Part shown: positions 5,211-5,876 of the stretch, piece after piece | Layout: every line of letters starts with the position of its first letter | How positions within the stretch are numbered: the first letter of the stretch is position 1 | Assembly: GCA_012520835.1 (NCBI GenBank) | Contig: JAAYNN010000074.1 | Span: forward strand, 1-5,876 | Direction: 5' to 3' | DNA length: 5,876 nucleotides | DNA from: Dehalococcoidales bacterium | GTDB taxonomy: Bacteria; Chloroflexota; Dehalococcoidia; Dehalococcoidales; UBA5627 | Position numbers and translations under genes: made by a program | The notes under the pieces: model-generated | Database searches by the model: none | What the model was told of the DNA's origin: nothing | Seen by the model: the letters and a program-made list of their open reading frames with translations, nothing else

Positions 5211-5630
5211 ATGCAGGATAAGAATGAAATACCTTCCGACAGAGAATGCCCCGAGGTTAAAGGCTGGCTTAGATATATTCTGATTATTATCGGAACTATA
5301 TGCGTAGGCCTTGGTATGCTGGGGATGTTTCTCCCCGTCCTGCCCACCACCCCCTTTCTGCTGCTGGCAGCCGCCTGTTATATCAGGAGTTCCAGGCGGT
5401 TCTACTGCTGGCTTATAAATAACCGCTTTTGCGGAAAATACATCCAAAACTACCGCCAGAAAAAGGGAATCCCGTTAAAATTAAAGATATCCGTTATCAG
5501 CCTGCTCTGGCTAACTATCCTTGCCTCGGCAATCTTTATCGTCGACCTGCTTTTAGTCAGGATACTGCTGATTCTCATTGCGGTGGGCGTTACCATACAC
5601 CTGTTAAAAATAAGAACCCTGAAAGGATAA
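5211..5630 (+). CDS. DUF454 (YbaN-like) inner-membrane protein
   Basis: Integral membrane protein of 139 aa with no established biochemical role. The family motif appears as G38-M-F-L-P-V-L-P-T-T-P-F (38-49), and RRFYCWLINNRFCGKYIQNY (62-81) followed by KGIP is the typical conserved cytosolic link. Hydrophobic segments are near 21-37, 43-57, 92-111 and 113-131; the first 20 residues are charged. There is no signal peptide. It starts 3 nt after the nadC stop codon, so it is surely in the same transcript, but no clear Shine-Dalgarno is seen and translation is probably by coupling. Position at the end of the nad operon hints at a link with NAD metabolism only by context. YbaN-like proteins elsewhere have varied neighbours, so the function cannot be named. 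Confidence 0.88.
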   Translation: MQDKNEIPSDRECPEVKGWLRYILIIIGTICVGLGMLGMFLPVLPTTPFLLLAAACYIRSSRRFYCWLINNRFCGKYIQNYRQKKGIPLKLKISVISLLWLTILASAIFIVDLLLVRILLILIAVGVTIHLLKIRTLKG

Positions 5631-5650
5631 CATGACACCCCACCCCAGAT

Positions 5651-5876
5651 GTTGAGTTCCGTAGTTCGGAACGAAATCCCGATTTATCGTCCCGACCTGC
5701 CGGGATTCACGAACTCAGCATGACAATCAGGAACTTCGTTGCGCGGAGTACCCACACAATTGTCATTCTGAGGCGAAGCCGAAGAATCTAAGGCTTATCG
5801 AATGGCATTCAGATGCTTCGCTGCGCTCAGCATGACAATGCAATTAAGTGTCATCCTGAAGTCACAAGGGGTGACT
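5651..5876. repeat. Right copy of the BIME/MITE-like palindromic repeat (runs off the window)
   Basis: The first part is nested palindromes. GTTCCG (5656-5661) pairs with CGGAAC (5667-5672) over a 5-nt loop. AATCCCG (5675-5681) pairs with CGGGATT (5701-5707). The outer arms GAGTTC (5654-5659) and GAACTC (5711-5716) enclose both. From 5716 to the window end it aligns ungapped with 37-197. Forward modules CTCAGCATGACAAT are at 5714-5727 and 5826-5839, and the inverted ATTGTCATTCTGAG is at 5759-5772. CCGATTTATC (5679-5688) recurs inverted at 223-232 on the left side. It follows the DUF454 stop by about 20 nt. The hairpins could help terminate the operon, but no T-run follows them. Confidence 0.8.

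Noticed and set aside
4836..5447. Minus-strand ORF of 203 aa opposite nadC and DUF454
   Set aside because: Covers two clear genes on the other strand and has low-complexity, non-family-like sequence.
5632..5655. Short ORF starting ATG right after the DUF454 stop
   Set aside because: Only seven codons before TGA, with no ribosome binding site of its own and no recognisable content.

Overview
This is a bacterial chromosomal window of moderate GC. One same-strand run of genes fills most of it (miaB, yajC, nadB, nadC and a DUF454/YbaN membrane protein gene). A tRNA-Ser(GCU) gene and a small, AT-rich GIY-YIG nuclease gene lie upstream. Dispersed palindromic repeats bracket the locus on both sides. 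The repeat style and protein types would fit Chloroflexota (Dehalococcoidia-like), but no marker in the window settles this, so it is a weak inference.

Layout. Positions 1-204 hold a mosaic of short direct and inverted modules (BIME/MITE-like). A near-consensus promoter (272-300) precedes tRNA-Ser(GCU) with an encoded CCA end (330-421). The last 10 nt of the tRNA and about 125 nt beyond it recur 436 bp downstream (412-547 and 848-985). The 84 nt from 412 to 495 are identical to 848-931. A 79-aa GIY-YIG nuclease gene (580-819) lies between the copies. The arrangement looks like a minimal tRNA-end cassette or a target-associated duplication, and it is the most unusual structure here. From 1085, miaB (tRNA methylthiolation), yajC (Sec accessory protein with an apparent lipobox), nadB and nadC (de novo NAD synthesis) and the DUF454 gene follow with gaps of 25, 62, -8 and 3 nt, so they are probably co-transcribed. 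Positions 5651-5876 carry a second repeat whose last 161 nt align without gaps to 37-197 (14 mismatches by eye).

How the genes fit together. NadB and NadC catalyse the aspartate-oxidation and quinolinate-phosphoribosylation steps of NAD synthesis; the intervening enzyme NadA is not in the window. nadB has no ATG, GTG or TTG that would retain its FAD-binding N-terminus. Its reading frame is complete only if it starts at an ATT codon just after a perfect GGAGGTG Shine-Dalgarno sequence. MiaB and YajC are housekeeping proteins. The tRNA-Ser(GCU) is not expected to be a MiaB substrate, so their adjacency is probably not functional.
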